A stretch of 64,000 nt of DNA, taken from positions 186,001 to 250,000 of the forward strand of contig NZ_PDOD01000005.1 of assembly GCF_003226325.1 (NCBI RefSeq), read 5' to 3'. The notes beneath the pieces were generated by a model that was not told the origin of the DNA, did not search any database, and saw only the letters and a list, made by a program, of their open reading frames with translations. Source of the stretch: Salipaludibacillus keqinensis (GTDB taxonomy: Bacteria > Bacillota > Bacilli > Bacillales > Salisediminibacteriaceae). Below, piece by piece: positions 1-8,841 of the stretch. Within the stretch, counting starts at the first letter, position 1. The number at the start of each line of letters is the position of its first letter. A program made the position numbers and the translations under genes.

Positions 1-27
1 CAAGTAAAATTACATGAAAAATAAACA

Positions 28-60
28 AAACATCTCCGGTTTATGCTACCGGGGATGTTT
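28..60. terminator. Hairpin, probable terminator at left edge
   Basis: Arms 28-40 and 48-60 pair over 13 bp around a 7-base loop. The T-rich run lies on the minus-strand side (TTTTGTTTATTTTT after the hairpin), so it best ends a leftward transcript, though it could also end a gene lying left of the window. Confidence 0.6.
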
Positions 61-61
61 C

Positions 62-634
62 TCGTTAACACCAGAGGGGACTCAACCATGTCACTTCTGC
101 ATTCTGTTTCGTTTGATTGTCCCTTCACTTTGGACAGGGCTCACATGATTTCATTAACAGATGAGAAAGTGAGTTGCTTCCGTAGAAGTATTATCTCTTA
201 CTCATTGGTTCGAAAACTGGGGTTCAATTCAGTTATTCATTCTCCATGTGCTTTTTTAACTTGATATTATGCAATCACCAAGCAAGGTAAGCGACACTTC
301 CTCAAATGTATAAACTTCTTTGACCACGCTTCTTGATCTAATGGATGATTAAGAATAAGCCTCGAACAGGTCTCGTTCATTTTTGGAACCAACCAAGTGA
401 TTGAGTCTCCTACGGTGTTAACATTACTCTTATTCTATCTATACCCGCTTATCAGAAAAATAATGTGTCTATTTTGTGAACATTCAGAATTTTTAAGGGG
501 CGACGGTGAGGTTTTTGTAGTTCATATTAATTGGTCGCCTCTAGATCCGTCTAGCACGCCTACCTATTCCAAGGTAATCATATGTAGTTTTATAGATCCA
601 TCAGGTTAAAAAATATATTTGTCTGAAAAATGTA
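62..634. other. No gene seen
   Basis: Two short open frames (43-264 and 397-609, plus strand) occur here. They lack a good ribosome binding site, domain-like composition or recognisable motifs, and I consider them chance. No transposase fragment was recognised either. Confidence 0.5.
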
Positions 635-674
635 AGAGGGTGCCCCAAAAGTAAAACCTTTTGGGGCGCCCTCT
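635..674. repeat. Strong GC-rich hairpin, possible mobile-element end
   Basis: Arms 635-651 and 658-674 form a nearly perfect 17-bp inverted repeat with a short loop; the arm contains GGGTGCCCCAAAAG. There is no adjacent gene for it to terminate. Its form resembles inverted-repeat ends of IS families whose tips begin GGGTG(T/C)CCC, so a solo remnant is possible; a terminator left by a lost gene is the alternative. Confidence 0.45.
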
Positions 675-729
675 AATTTAGCAATTTTATTTCCTCTTGA
701 TTAATCATATTTTCGTCTTGATCCATTGG

Positions 730-752
730 GTCACGCGCTACGTAGGTGCTGC
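730..752. repeat. Diverged half copy of the 25.1-kb hairpin repeat
   Basis: The core GCTACGTAGGTGCTGC nearly matches the reverse complement of one arm of the 46-bp palindrome found twice at 25100-25249 (GCTACGTGGGTGCTGC there). It indicates that this repeat is dispersed. Confidence 0.4.
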
Positions 753-760
753 ACTTTAAC

Positions 761-800
761 CGCAAGAACCGTCCCCCTGGTTATAGTCCCCCTGGTTATA
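761..800. repeat. REP-like GGGGGACGGTTCTT element with 15-bp duplication
   Basis: Bases 761-783 are the exact reverse complement of 59928-59950. The 15-mer GTCCCCCTGGTTATA at 771-785 is repeated immediately at 786-800. The core GGGGGACGGTTCTTG resembles dispersed intergenic elements of Bacilli that often accompany REP-associated (IS200-like) transposases; none is present here. Confidence 0.6.
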
Positions 801-828
801 AGGCTGTCTGAAATCAGACAGCCTTATT
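800..828 (-). terminator. Terminator of the cstB-like gene
   Basis: Arms 800-810 and 815-825 (AAGGCTGTCTG and its complement) form an 11-bp stem with a 4-base loop, 11 bases past the minus-strand stop at 839. Confidence 0.75.
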
Positions 829-838
829 AAGCAGCGAG

Positions 839-2257
839 TTATGACTCAGTAGGTAACTCCTCTTTTTTCCAACGCATAAATCCACCTTTGATATTTTTAA
901 CATCGTATCCTTTGCTTTTTAAAATACTTGTAGCAATGGCCGAACGGGCTCCTGAGCCACAATATAAAGCCATTGTGTGATCAGCCAGTTGATCGCCCTT
1001 TTCTGGTAAGTGATTTAATACCATGTGCTTGGCGTCTTTTACATGCTCAGCTTCAAATTCGTGGTCTTCTCGCACATCGAGAATCTGAAGATCGCCATTT
1101 TTTTGCATGTTCATGGCTGTTTCAGGGGAGATGACGTCATATTGGTCGGTTCCATGCTCTTTCTCAAAGCTTTCCACAATCGATGGAGTGAAAAATCCTT
1201 CAGTTGTGTCTAAACCAATGGCGTTCATTGCTTCCACAATCTGAGGGAAATGTTCAGGTTCAGCGATGAAAAACAATGGTTTATCATATGAAATTAAAGA
1301 TCCGATCCAGTTCGTAAAAGATGAGTCATAGGCAATGTTAAGCGTACCTGGAATGTGAGATTGTGCAAAAGACTCTTTACTACGGGAGTCGACAACGGTC
1401 GTGTCACTATCTAATACTTGCTTGATCTTCTTTACATTGCTCCCGTATCGGAGAGGCGTTCTTTGATCCCGAAGGAGTGGAGCCCCATATTTATTTACTT
1501 TTTTCATGATTGCGAAATAGGCCGGGGGCACTGGTTGTTCATCTAATAAAAAGTCACTAAAGCTGTTTACGTTATCAAATTGAAACGCAGGATTTGTGTT
1601 TATTTCGTAGCCGAGTGTTGTCGTTGGAATAGATCCTAACGATTTTCCACAAGCACTTCCAGCACCGTGTCCTGGCCATATTTGAAGGGTTGGATCCATT
1701 TTTTTCGCTTTTTCAATAGAATGAAACATATCTTTCGCACCTTTAGAAGCTGAATCCTTCACTCCTGCTGCTTTTTCTAATAGGTCTGGGCGCCCGACAT
1801 CACCTACAAAAATAAAGTCTCCGGTAAACATTCCCAGTGGATGGTCTGACGCTGCACCATCGGTTAACAAATAACTAACGTGTTCGGGAGTGTGTCCTGG
1901 TGTATGAAGGACATTAAAGGTGACGTTTCCAATCTTCACTTCGTCGCCATCACGAACTCCATGTGTTGAAAGGGAAGAGTCAAATGAATACTCCGCACTG
2001 CTGTCTCCTTCACCTTCTAATGAATAATAGATTGTGGCCGATGCACGTTCGGCTAACTCACGAGACCCGGATACGAAATCTGCATGAATATGTGTTTCTA
2101 AGACTTTCGTAATCGTTAATCCTTCTTTTTCAGCTGTGTCGAAATAAGCATCAATGTTTCTTGATGGGTCAACGATCGCTGCTTCACCGGTTTTTTGACA
2201 GCCTACCATGTAAGAAGCTTGAGCCAATGCATCATCATAAAAGTATTTTAAAAGCAT
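839..2257 (-). CDS. cstB: Persulfide dioxygenase-sulfurtransferase fusion (CstB type)
   Basis: This 472-residue cytoplasmic enzyme probably oxidises low-molecular-weight persulfides to sulfite and thiosulfate. Residues 1-250 are a metallo-beta-lactamase fold of the ETHE1 type, with HIHAD at 56-60, GH at 121-122, GD at 146-147 and PGHG at 195-198. Residues about 270-365 are a rhodanese-like domain without a catalytic cysteine, and 375-465 are an active rhodanese (Cys433 in CGSGAR). Cys20, Cys203 and Cys433 sit where I recall the three key cysteines of staphylococcal CstB. An in-frame ATG at 2296 exists, but AAGGAGG lies 8 bases before the ATG at 2257. No CsoR-like CstR repressor or sulfur transporter is adjacent. 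Confidence 0.88.
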   Translation of the reverse strand: MLLKYFYDDALAQASYMVGCQKTGEAAIVDPSRNIDAYFDTAEKEGLTITKVLETHIHADFVSGSRELAERASATIYYSLEGEGDSSAEYSFDSSLSTHGVRDGDEVKIGNVTFNVLHTPGHTPEHVSYLLTDGAASDHPLGMFTGDFIFVGDVGRPDLLEKAAGVKDSASKGAKDMFHSIEKAKKMDPTLQIWPGHGAGSACGKSLGSIPTTTLGYEINTNPAFQFDNVNSFSDFLLDEQPVPPAYFAIMKKVNKYGAPLLRDQRTPLRYGSNVKKIKQVLDSDTTVVDSRSKESFAQSHIPGTLNIAYDSSFTNWIGSLISYDKPLFFIAEPEHFPQIVEAMNAIGLDTTEGFFTPSIVESFEKEHGTDQYDVISPETAMNMQKNGDLQILDVREDHEFEAEHVKDAKHMVLNHLPEKGDQLADHTMALYCGSGARSAIATSILKSKGYDVKNIKGGFMRWKKEELPTES

Positions 2258-2429
2258 ACATACGTCCTCCTTATTTTCAGTCATTCCTCTATACACTATG
2301 GGGTAACCGAAAATGAGTTATTTTAAACAACAATCTCAAAATTACACTGTAGTGAAAGACGATAATGGGATAAATTCGATTTATTGTAATACTTGATTAT
2401 GTGAGGAAATGGGAGACGATCAATTCTCA

Positions 2430-2438
2430 TGATATAAT
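2430..2438 (+). promoter_or_regulatory. Extended -10 promoter of modABC
   Basis: TGATATAAT matches the extended -10 pattern TGnTATAAT, 41 bases before the modA start. No good -35 is seen, as is common for extended -10 promoters. Confidence 0.5.
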
Positions 2439-2479
2439 TAACAAAGAGAAGAGAGAGAAATGGTAGTGGAGGTATCAAA

Positions 2480-3250
2480 TTGAACAAATTATTATTTTCT
2501 GGTTTGGTTCTAGTAGGGATTATGACCGGGTGCGCTGAATCGGAGACAGAATCAACTGACATTACCGTTGCTGCCGCGTCTGACTTAGTGCCGGCGTTCA
2601 ATGAAATAGCTGATTTATTTGAAGAGGAACGTGGTGTTTCAGTTAATTTTTCATTTGGTTCTACAGGACAACTTGCTGATCAGATAGAAAACGGTGCGCC
2701 GTTTGACGTATTTGCGGCCGCCAATGTATCTTTTATTGACAGGTTAGTGGAAAGTGGTGATATCTTGGAAGATTCCAAGCAAACCTATGCCTTTGGTAGA
2801 ATTGGACTCGCCTCTATGAAGGATGAAGATATACATATAGATACGATAGAAGAATTAACTTCTAATCAAATTAGACATATATCGATTGCCAATCCTGATC
2901 ATGCTCCCTATGGTTTAGCAGCGAAGCAGGCATTGCAATCTGCTAAGGTTTGGGAAGAGGTAGAAGGGAAGTTAGTTTTAGGCAGAAATATTACGGATGC
3001 GCTGACTCAATTGGAAACAGGGAATGCAGAAGTCGGAATTATAGCTTTATCTTTATTTAAAGCACAACAAGACGAGCTTTCTTTCACGTTGTTAGAGGAG
3101 GAGTTGCATGAACCATTGGAGCAGGCCATTGGTGTAATCGAGAGAACAGAGCATGAAGAAGAGGGGCGAGAATTCATTGCTTTCATTCAGGAAGGCAGCG
3201 GAAAAGAGATTATGGAAAAGTACGGATTTGTCGTGCCGGGGGAACAATAA
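2480..3250 (+). CDS. modA: Molybdate ABC transporter substrate-binding lipoprotein
   Basis: This 256-residue protein captures molybdate (or tungstate) outside the membrane and delivers it to ModBC. The N-terminus is a lipoprotein signal ending at Cys18 (IMTGC). The mature part begins with ITVAAASDLVPAF, typical of ModA, followed by GSTGQLADQI and GAPFDVFAAA, which normally form the oxyanion site. The start is TTG, with GTGGAGG 7 bases upstream. It is the first gene of modABC, separated from modB by 3 bases. Confidence 0.93.
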   Translation: MNKLLFSGLVLVGIMTGCAESETESTDITVAAASDLVPAFNEIADLFEEERGVSVNFSFGSTGQLADQIENGAPFDVFAAANVSFIDRLVESGDILEDSKQTYAFGRIGLASMKDEDIHIDTIEELTSNQIRHISIANPDHAPYGLAAKQALQSAKVWEEVEGKLVLGRNITDALTQLETGNAEVGIIALSLFKAQQDELSFTLLEEELHEPLEQAIGVIERTEHEEEGREFIAFIQEGSGKEIMEKYGFVVPGEQ

Positions 3251-3253
3251 CAA

Positions 3254-3925
3254 ATGGGAGAGATTAATTTATTCCCATTGTTCTTGTCCCTGCGAGTTTC
3301 ATTGACTGCTACAATTTTGGCTATTATTATTGGCTTACCTATCGCTTATTACTTAAATCGATCCAAGTCTCGACTGTCTGATATAGTGGATACGATTATC
3401 ACGCTTCCGATTGTTCTTCCACCGACCGTTCTTGGCTATTATTTGCTTGTGTTACTTGGCAGGAATAGCCCTATAGGTAGGTTTCTTGAAGAATATTTTG
3501 GAATGACCATTGTATTTACACCGACGGGGGCTGTGATAGCCGCTCTTGTCGTCTCAATTCCTTTTATGATTAAATCATCAAAGACCGCTTTTGCCTCAAT
3601 CCAGCCAGAATTTATTCATTCAGCGGAGATTCTTGGTCGAACGAAGCTAAACATTTTTTTTACAATTATGATGCCATTAGCGTGGAGAGGGATTGTAGCT
3701 GGAATTACTCTCACTTTCGCAAGAGCTTTAGGCGATTTTGGGGCAACGCTAATGATAGCAGGAAGCATTCCAAATGAAACGATGACCATGCCTATTGCCA
3801 TATATGATGCTCTCTTAGCAGGAGATCGGGCACTAGCCAATACACTCGTCTTAATTATGACATTCGTCTCTTTGACGATTCTGTACTTTATTAACCGTTT
3901 GGAAAAAAGAGTGATACAAGGATGA
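3254..3925 (+). CDS. modB: Molybdate ABC transporter permease
   Basis: This 223-residue integral membrane protein has about five hydrophobic segments and an EAA-type loop (HSAEILGRTKLNIFFTIMMP) that contacts the ATPase. PIVLPPTVLGYYLL near residue 53 is typical of ModB. The ATG follows the modA stop after 3 bases, and modC begins 6 bases after its stop, so translation is probably coupled. Confidence 0.93.
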   Translation: MGEINLFPLFLSLRVSLTATILAIIIGLPIAYYLNRSKSRLSDIVDTIITLPIVLPPTVLGYYLLVLLGRNSPIGRFLEEYFGMTIVFTPTGAVIAALVVSIPFMIKSSKTAFASIQPEFIHSAEILGRTKLNIFFTIMMPLAWRGIVAGITLTFARALGDFGATLMIAGSIPNETMTMPIAIYDALLAGDRALANTLVLIMTFVSLTILYFINRLEKRVIQG

Positions 3926-3931
3926 TACCTC

Positions 3932-4987
3932 ATGCTAGATGTAAACATAAAGAAATCATACAACTCCTTTCAATTAAATATTGAATTTCAAGCGAATCCA
4001 GGGATTACTGGAATACTTGGCCCATCTGGATGCGGCAAGTCGCTAACCCTTCAATCTCTAGCAGGAATTATGAAGCCGGATAAAGGGAAGATAACCATGA
4101 ATCAACAAACGTGGTATGATTCTGGCCGGACGTTCTGGAAACCACAACAACGAAAAGTAGGTTATTTGTTTCAAAACTACGCCTTGTTTCCTCACCTCAC
4201 CGTCGAACAAAATATTGCCTATGGTTTAAAAGGGATGCTTAAACACGAGAAGAACCAACGGGTAGAAAAATGGCTGAAGACGATTCAACTTGAAACGTAT
4301 AAAGATCGTCATCCATCCAAGTTGTCAGGGGGTCAACAGCAGCGAGTTGCCTTAGCCAGATCGATGATTACCGAACCACAACTTTTACTATTAGACGAAC
4401 CGTTCTCAGCATTAGATCAACATATACGTCATTCGTTAGAGGAAGATTTGCGAAGAATCATTGATGAAACGTTCCACGGTGTAGTGCTTCTCGTTACCCA
4501 CAACATTGAAGAAGCTTTTCGCATGTGCAATTCAATCATGCTGTTGAATGAGGGAGAGGTCATTCAAAAAGGGGATCGAAGAGACGTGTTAAAGATTCCT
4601 GCATCTAAGAAAGCTGCAGAAATTGTTGGCTGTGAGAACGTATTTAAGGTCTCCTCTTGGGAAAAAGAAGGATTATCGATCAAGGTAAATACACATGGAC
4701 ATATTTTTCAGTTAAAGAAGCAAAAAGTAGAAAACCTCGCTCATATCGGGATTCGTAGTGACGACGTCAGAATAACGACTTGGAAAGGCACTGACGATAA
4801 CTGTTTTCCTGGAGAAATTCTACATATAACCGAAGGAGTTAAATCTTTTAAACATACAGTGCGCGTTGGTAGCCTTTCAGTACACATTGAGGAAGTTAAT
4901 CAAGAAGAGGCAAATCTACGATGGAAAGTCGGCGATCGATGTTATGTCACTTTCCCTCAGGAAAAGCTGATTTGTATGGAGAAATAA
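3932..4987 (+). CDS. modC: Molybdate ABC transporter ATP-binding protein
   Basis: This 351-residue ATPase drives molybdate import. It has Walker A GPSGCGKS (30-37), signature LSGGQQQR (131-138), Walker B LLLLDEP (151-157) and the switch His190. Residues about 235-350 form a C-terminal regulatory extension of the Mop/TOBE kind. It is the last gene of the operon and is followed by a bidirectional terminator. Confidence 0.92.
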   Translation: MLDVNIKKSYNSFQLNIEFQANPGITGILGPSGCGKSLTLQSLAGIMKPDKGKITMNQQTWYDSGRTFWKPQQRKVGYLFQNYALFPHLTVEQNIAYGLKGMLKHEKNQRVEKWLKTIQLETYKDRHPSKLSGGQQQRVALARSMITEPQLLLLDEPFSALDQHIRHSLEEDLRRIIDETFHGVVLLVTHNIEEAFRMCNSIMLLNEGEVIQKGDRRDVLKIPASKKAAEIVGCENVFKVSSWEKEGLSIKVNTHGHIFQLKKQKVENLAHIGIRSDDVRITTWKGTDDNCFPGEILHITEGVKSFKHTVRVGSLSVHIEEVNQEEANLRWKVGDRCYVTFPQEKLICMEK

Positions 4988-5044
4988 AAATTATGTAAGC
5001 TATAAACGGTATCTTCAAGGTAGTGTTTAAATTGGATGAATACA

Positions 5045-5080
5045 ATAAACCCCGCTATGAAATCTCATAGCGGGGTTTAT
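5045..5080. terminator. Bidirectional terminator between modC and ggt
   Basis: Arms 5045-5060 and 5065-5080 pair perfectly over 16 bp (ATAAACCCCGCTATGA) around a 4-base loop. A/T runs on both sides serve the convergent modC and ggt transcripts. Confidence 0.9.
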
Positions 5081-5092
5081 CATATATAATAA

Positions 5093-7006
5093 TTATTCTT
5101 CTACTTCAATTTGCCATGACCCTCGTCTGCGAGGATCACCGCCGCCATACATACCTTCTACACGGCCATTCTCATCAAGAACAACACCAAGACCTTGAAT
5201 CCCTCCATAGAATAGAGGAGAACCATGCTCGAGTACGGAATAGTTCATGCCTCTTAAGAGGGTAGTCACTTCCTCTTCTAATCTTGCTTCCACGTGAACA
5301 ACGCCATCTTCCGTATAGAAACGAGGGTTCTGAATCGCTTCTTGTAAACTCAAGGTTTCCTGATCTTCATTCAGTCCATGCTGGTAGCGCATGATTGTTT
5401 GGAAGACCATAGCAGGAATACGTCGTCCACCTGGTGAACCAATACCAAGAACGGCTTGATCTTGTTCTTCAAAGATCATTGGAGCCACGAACGTTCGAGG
5501 ACGTTTACCAGGTTCGTAAGAATTAGGAGATTCTGGATTATCACTAAAGTTTTCCATTTGACTATTGATGAAAATCCCATTCTTATATCGTCCCGCACCG
5601 AAAAATTGTCCGAGAGAATGTGTTGCTGAAACCATCCTGCCTTCTTTGTCCACAATGACAAAGTGAGTTGTCAGTCTAGAATCTTTTTGCTCTCCAGGAG
5701 AATCGTATAAATGAGCAGTTTCTCCAGCTGACGCTTGATTATTGTTATCGTAAATTTGCTGCAACAGAGTTTCAACCGTTTCGTTCGTGGTAAACTCAGA
5801 GTGGTCGATTGTTTCAAACTCAGGGTCACCTAACGTGTCTAATCTACTTGAATAAGTCGCTCTCGTAATTTCAGTGATCAGGTGGATATATTGATGTTGG
5901 TGTTCTTCGTAGTTCATTAGATCACCTAGCTGTGCATCTCTATCCGTGATCCCATCTTCAGTTAATTTTTCTTGAAGTTCAGTGTACTCTTCATCAGTTA
6001 ATACTTGCTGCAAGTCAAATTGATCAGCCATTTGCAAGGCCTGTACGACGACCGTTCCAGAAGAAGGCGAAGGACCGCCATGGACAATTTGACTACCTAA
6101 TTCAGCAGATACAGTCTCTGTCGTTTGAGCTTCATAGGAGGTGAGGTCTTCAGAAGTAAATTCAAATCTATTTTGTAAAATATCTCCTATTTCTCCTTCA
6201 TAGAAACCTGCCGCCCCATTCTCTTGAATAACTGCTAATGTATCAGCAAGCTCTTGTTGTACTAAGGTGTCATTCACTTGGATCGCTTGACCTTCAGGGT
6301 AGTATAATTCTCTAATATGAGCATCTTCCTCATCGAACTGTACATATCTAGTGGAGTTAGCTATTTGCTCGTGTAAAACCTCGCCCACTTGAAACCCTTC
6401 TTCTGCCGCTTCGATCGCAGGAGCAAGCAAAGAATCCCAACTAGCATTTTCATGTCCAGAACCAAGTTCTTGATGAACCTTTTCCATTCCTTTTACTAAA
6501 CCAGGTACAGCAAAGGATTGACCTCCGCTTAGAGGTGCAGCTTCACGATAATCATACGTGACGGCGCCTTGCTCTGGATCGTGAACGAGCATGAGACCGC
6601 CTCCGCCAATACCAGAACCATAAGGCTCAACGACATTAAGCATAAAGGATACAGCCACGGCAGCATCAACGGCATTTCCACCGTCTTCGATAATTTTCAT
6701 ACCAATATCGGCTGCAAGTGGATGGATTGAGCTGACACCGTAAACACCAACCCGTTCTTCCTCTATCGCTGCTTCTTCATCATTGTTTAAATTCGAATTG
6801 TTCTCTGCATTATTGTTGTTTACGTTTTCTGACGTATCTTGCCCGACACTAACCGAATCGACTTGGCGATCTTGAAAATCACTTCCTGAATAAGGCTCGC
6901 GATATTGATCAAATTCCCCTTCGAAATAGAGATTCCAAGCTACTAAACCGATAAAGATAACTCCTGCTAGAAGGTGAGTGACTTTCAAATACCCTTTGTA
7001 ATTCAT
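5093..7006 (-). CDS. ggt: Gamma-glutamyltransferase, membrane-anchored, of the PGA operon
   Basis: This 637-residue N-terminal-nucleophile enzyme probably cleaves or attaches poly-gamma-glutamate outside the cell, as CapD or Ggt does. Residues 10-27 form an uncleaved-looking membrane anchor, followed by an Asn-rich linker (about 55-80) before the catalytic region. The autoprocessing site is LTTHF with Thr446 as the predicted nucleophile, and GSPGGRRIP near 545 fits the substrate-binding loop. Its ATG overlaps the pgsA stop by 4 bases (ATGA), tying it to the operon. Whether it releases free polymer or anchors it to peptidoglycan cannot be read from the sequence. Confidence 0.88.
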   Translation of the reverse strand: MNYKGYLKVTHLLAGVIFIGLVAWNLYFEGEFDQYREPYSGSDFQDRQVDSVSVGQDTSENVNNNNAENNSNLNNDEEAAIEEERVGVYGVSSIHPLAADIGMKIIEDGGNAVDAAVAVSFMLNVVEPYGSGIGGGGLMLVHDPEQGAVTYDYREAAPLSGGQSFAVPGLVKGMEKVHQELGSGHENASWDSLLAPAIEAAEEGFQVGEVLHEQIANSTRYVQFDEEDAHIRELYYPEGQAIQVNDTLVQQELADTLAVIQENGAAGFYEGEIGDILQNRFEFTSEDLTSYEAQTTETVSAELGSQIVHGGPSPSSGTVVVQALQMADQFDLQQVLTDEEYTELQEKLTEDGITDRDAQLGDLMNYEEHQHQYIHLITEITRATYSSRLDTLGDPEFETIDHSEFTTNETVETLLQQIYDNNNQASAGETAHLYDSPGEQKDSRLTTHFVIVDKEGRMVSATHSLGQFFGAGRYKNGIFINSQMENFSDNPESPNSYEPGKRPRTFVAPMIFEEQDQAVLGIGSPGGRRIPAMVFQTIMRYQHGLNEDQETLSLQEAIQNPRFYTEDGVVHVEARLEEEVTTLLRGMNYSVLEHGSPLFYGGIQGLGVVLDENGRVEGMYGGGDPRRRGSWQIEVEE

Positions 7007-8301
7007 GATGTGAGGTCCACTCCTTCCAAAATACCAGCTTCATCCAAATCGATAATTAATCGCCCATCTTCCACAGACCACTCGTTATTTTCCAATTCTT
7101 TCCTTAACGTACGGAAGATTCGGAAATCTTGATAGGACTTCGTCAAGCCTGATGTTTCACGAGGTTGGCTGTCTGCTATAGTCATCGGAATGAAAGACAG
7201 CTGCTTCGAACCGTCGTCTAAAAAGTCGAGCTGAGCTAATGTTGATTCTTTTGTTCTCGTCCACCCTTGGTCAAAAACAAAGTTACCTAAGCTGTTCATT
7301 ACAATAGATTTATGGTTTTCATCGAGACTACTAGTCACAGTTGTAATAGGTTCAAGAACATGAGAGTGATGGCCGATAATGATATCTGCTCCAGCATTCG
7401 TAAAATATTGAGCATACTCTTCTTGGTTATCATTATATCCTACTTGATATTCGTCTCCCCAATGAGCATGGACCATAACAATATCTGCCCCTCCGCCACC
7501 TTCTTCTTCAGAAAGTTTAGCCTGCTCAATCCTATTTCGAACCTCAGTTATTTCATAAAAACTTAAAACTCCGCCTACATATTCTCTTGCGTCAAAACCT
7601 CGTACTCTTACTTCAGTAAACCCAATAATACCCACTCTAGTATCCTCATTAATATCGAAGAAAGACACGTCGGCTGCGTCAACCGCACCGGCCTCTCTCT
7701 CGTCTTCAGATAGATTGATAGCATCACCGATTCCAAGAGTTTGTATTGGAGAATCAGCAAAATGTTCTAGTGTATCGTTCAGAGACAAGTCTCCATAATC
7801 AAGGGTATGGTTATTGGCGAGACTAACACTATCGAAACCTGCGTTTTCAAGGGCTTCAATTGCCCAAGGTTCAGCATAAAGGTGAATGTCTTTATTATAT
7901 AATTCCGAATCAGACTTCAATGTAGCGAAATCTGGAGCGTCTGGCTCCTCATACCTTTCATGATTTGGATCCAATATAGGAGACTCAAAGTTCCCAGTCA
8001 CGTAATCGGATTCATGAAAGAAGGGACTGACATAATTAAACACACGATCAATATGCTCATCGCTTCTTACGGCTGCATCATGCACATGCCTGCCCATCAT
8101 CATATCCCCAACCATAGACATTCTGTATTCAACATTGTCAGGTCTTGTATCAGAAGGGACGTCTGCAGAATAAAACCACTGACTGCCAAAAAAGGGAATC
8201 GCTAAAATGCCAAACGCTATGAAGGAATGTATAAGAGCTTTTTCCCGGTGACGGATCTGCATCAACTTCATTTTTTCTTTAAATGTTAATTCTTTAGACA
8301 T
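7003..8301 (-). CDS. pgsA: Poly-gamma-glutamate synthesis protein, CapA family
   Basis: This 432-residue protein has one N-terminal membrane segment (about 25-43) and an extracellular metallophosphatase-like CapA domain. The motifs are VGDMMMGR (64-71), NNHTLDYG, HAHWGDEYQ and GHHSHVLEP, which carry the metal-binding Asp, Asn and His positions of this fold. In the family it is needed for polymer export or assembly. The pgsC stop lies 17 bases upstream and the ggt start overlaps its stop. Confidence 0.92.
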   Translation of the reverse strand: MSKELTFKEKMKLMQIRHREKALIHSFIAFGILAIPFFGSQWFYSADVPSDTRPDNVEYRMSMVGDMMMGRHVHDAAVRSDEHIDRVFNYVSPFFHESDYVTGNFESPILDPNHERYEEPDAPDFATLKSDSELYNKDIHLYAEPWAIEALENAGFDSVSLANNHTLDYGDLSLNDTLEHFADSPIQTLGIGDAINLSEDEREAGAVDAADVSFFDINEDTRVGIIGFTEVRVRGFDAREYVGGVLSFYEITEVRNRIEQAKLSEEEGGGGADIVMVHAHWGDEYQVGYNDNQEEYAQYFTNAGADIIIGHHSHVLEPITTVTSSLDENHKSIVMNSLGNFVFDQGWTRTKESTLAQLDFLDDGSKQLSFIPMTIADSQPRETSGLTKSYQDFRIFRTLRKELENNEWSVEDGRLIIDLDEAGILEGVDLTS

Positions 8302-8318
8302 TTATAAACGCTCCTACT

Positions 8319-8780
8319 CTAAAACAAGTGATAAATTGAAATAATAACAAACGTGAAAAAGGAAATCACAAACGTTGATGAGAAGGTTGGGAGAACACCT
8401 TGTTTCTGAATGGAATTAGCAATCAGTCCGGGTACGATGACACCGATCCCCCTCAGTTCCATTGTTTCAAAGGGGGGACCTACCATCGGTAATCCATATC
8501 CGAAGTCAAAGGCCATTTTGAGAAGCACCCCAACGGTCAGCATGGCTGCGAACTTACGGCGACCATACAAGACTGTGATTCTACCAATAACTTGAGTAAC
8601 AATCAAAAATGTTAGTAAACTAAGCATGGCAACAACAACAACAAACATTACCTGATCAAATACGAGGGCAAGGTATCCTGGAACAACTAATCCTGCAGGA
8701 ACAATACCCGTTTTTTCTGCGTAAAGCAGTGAAAGTAATACACCTATAACTATGGCTATATATAAATCTGTACCAAACAC
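8319..8780 (-). CDS. pgsC: Poly-gamma-glutamate synthesis membrane protein
   Basis: This 153-residue protein is almost entirely hydrophobic, with four or five membrane segments and the conserved GLVVPGYLAL and GVIVPGLIANSIQKQG stretches of CapC/PgsC. It forms the membrane synthase with PgsB. Start is GTG, with GGAG about 11 bases upstream. It lies between pgsB and pgsA in the usual B-C-A order. Confidence 0.92.
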   Translation of the reverse strand: MFGTDLYIAIVIGVLLSLLYAEKTGIVPAGLVVPGYLALVFDQVMFVVVVAMLSLLTFLIVTQVIGRITVLYGRRKFAAMLTVGVLLKMAFDFGYGLPMVGPPFETMELRGIGVIVPGLIANSIQKQGVLPTFSSTFVISFFTFVIISIYHLF

Positions 8781-8841
8781 GTGTCCGCCAACTCCTTATA
8801 TCCTTAAAATAAATCTTTCTAATCTTGATTGACCTCTTTAT

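Noticed and set aside
43-609. Two short plus-strand frames (43-264 and 397-609)
   Set aside because: No ribosome binding site, no domain-like sequence, and the first begins inside a hairpin.
2323-2601. Minus-strand frame of 92 residues across the modA promoter
   Set aside because: It is antisense to the modA lipoprotein signal and its promoter and has no start signals.
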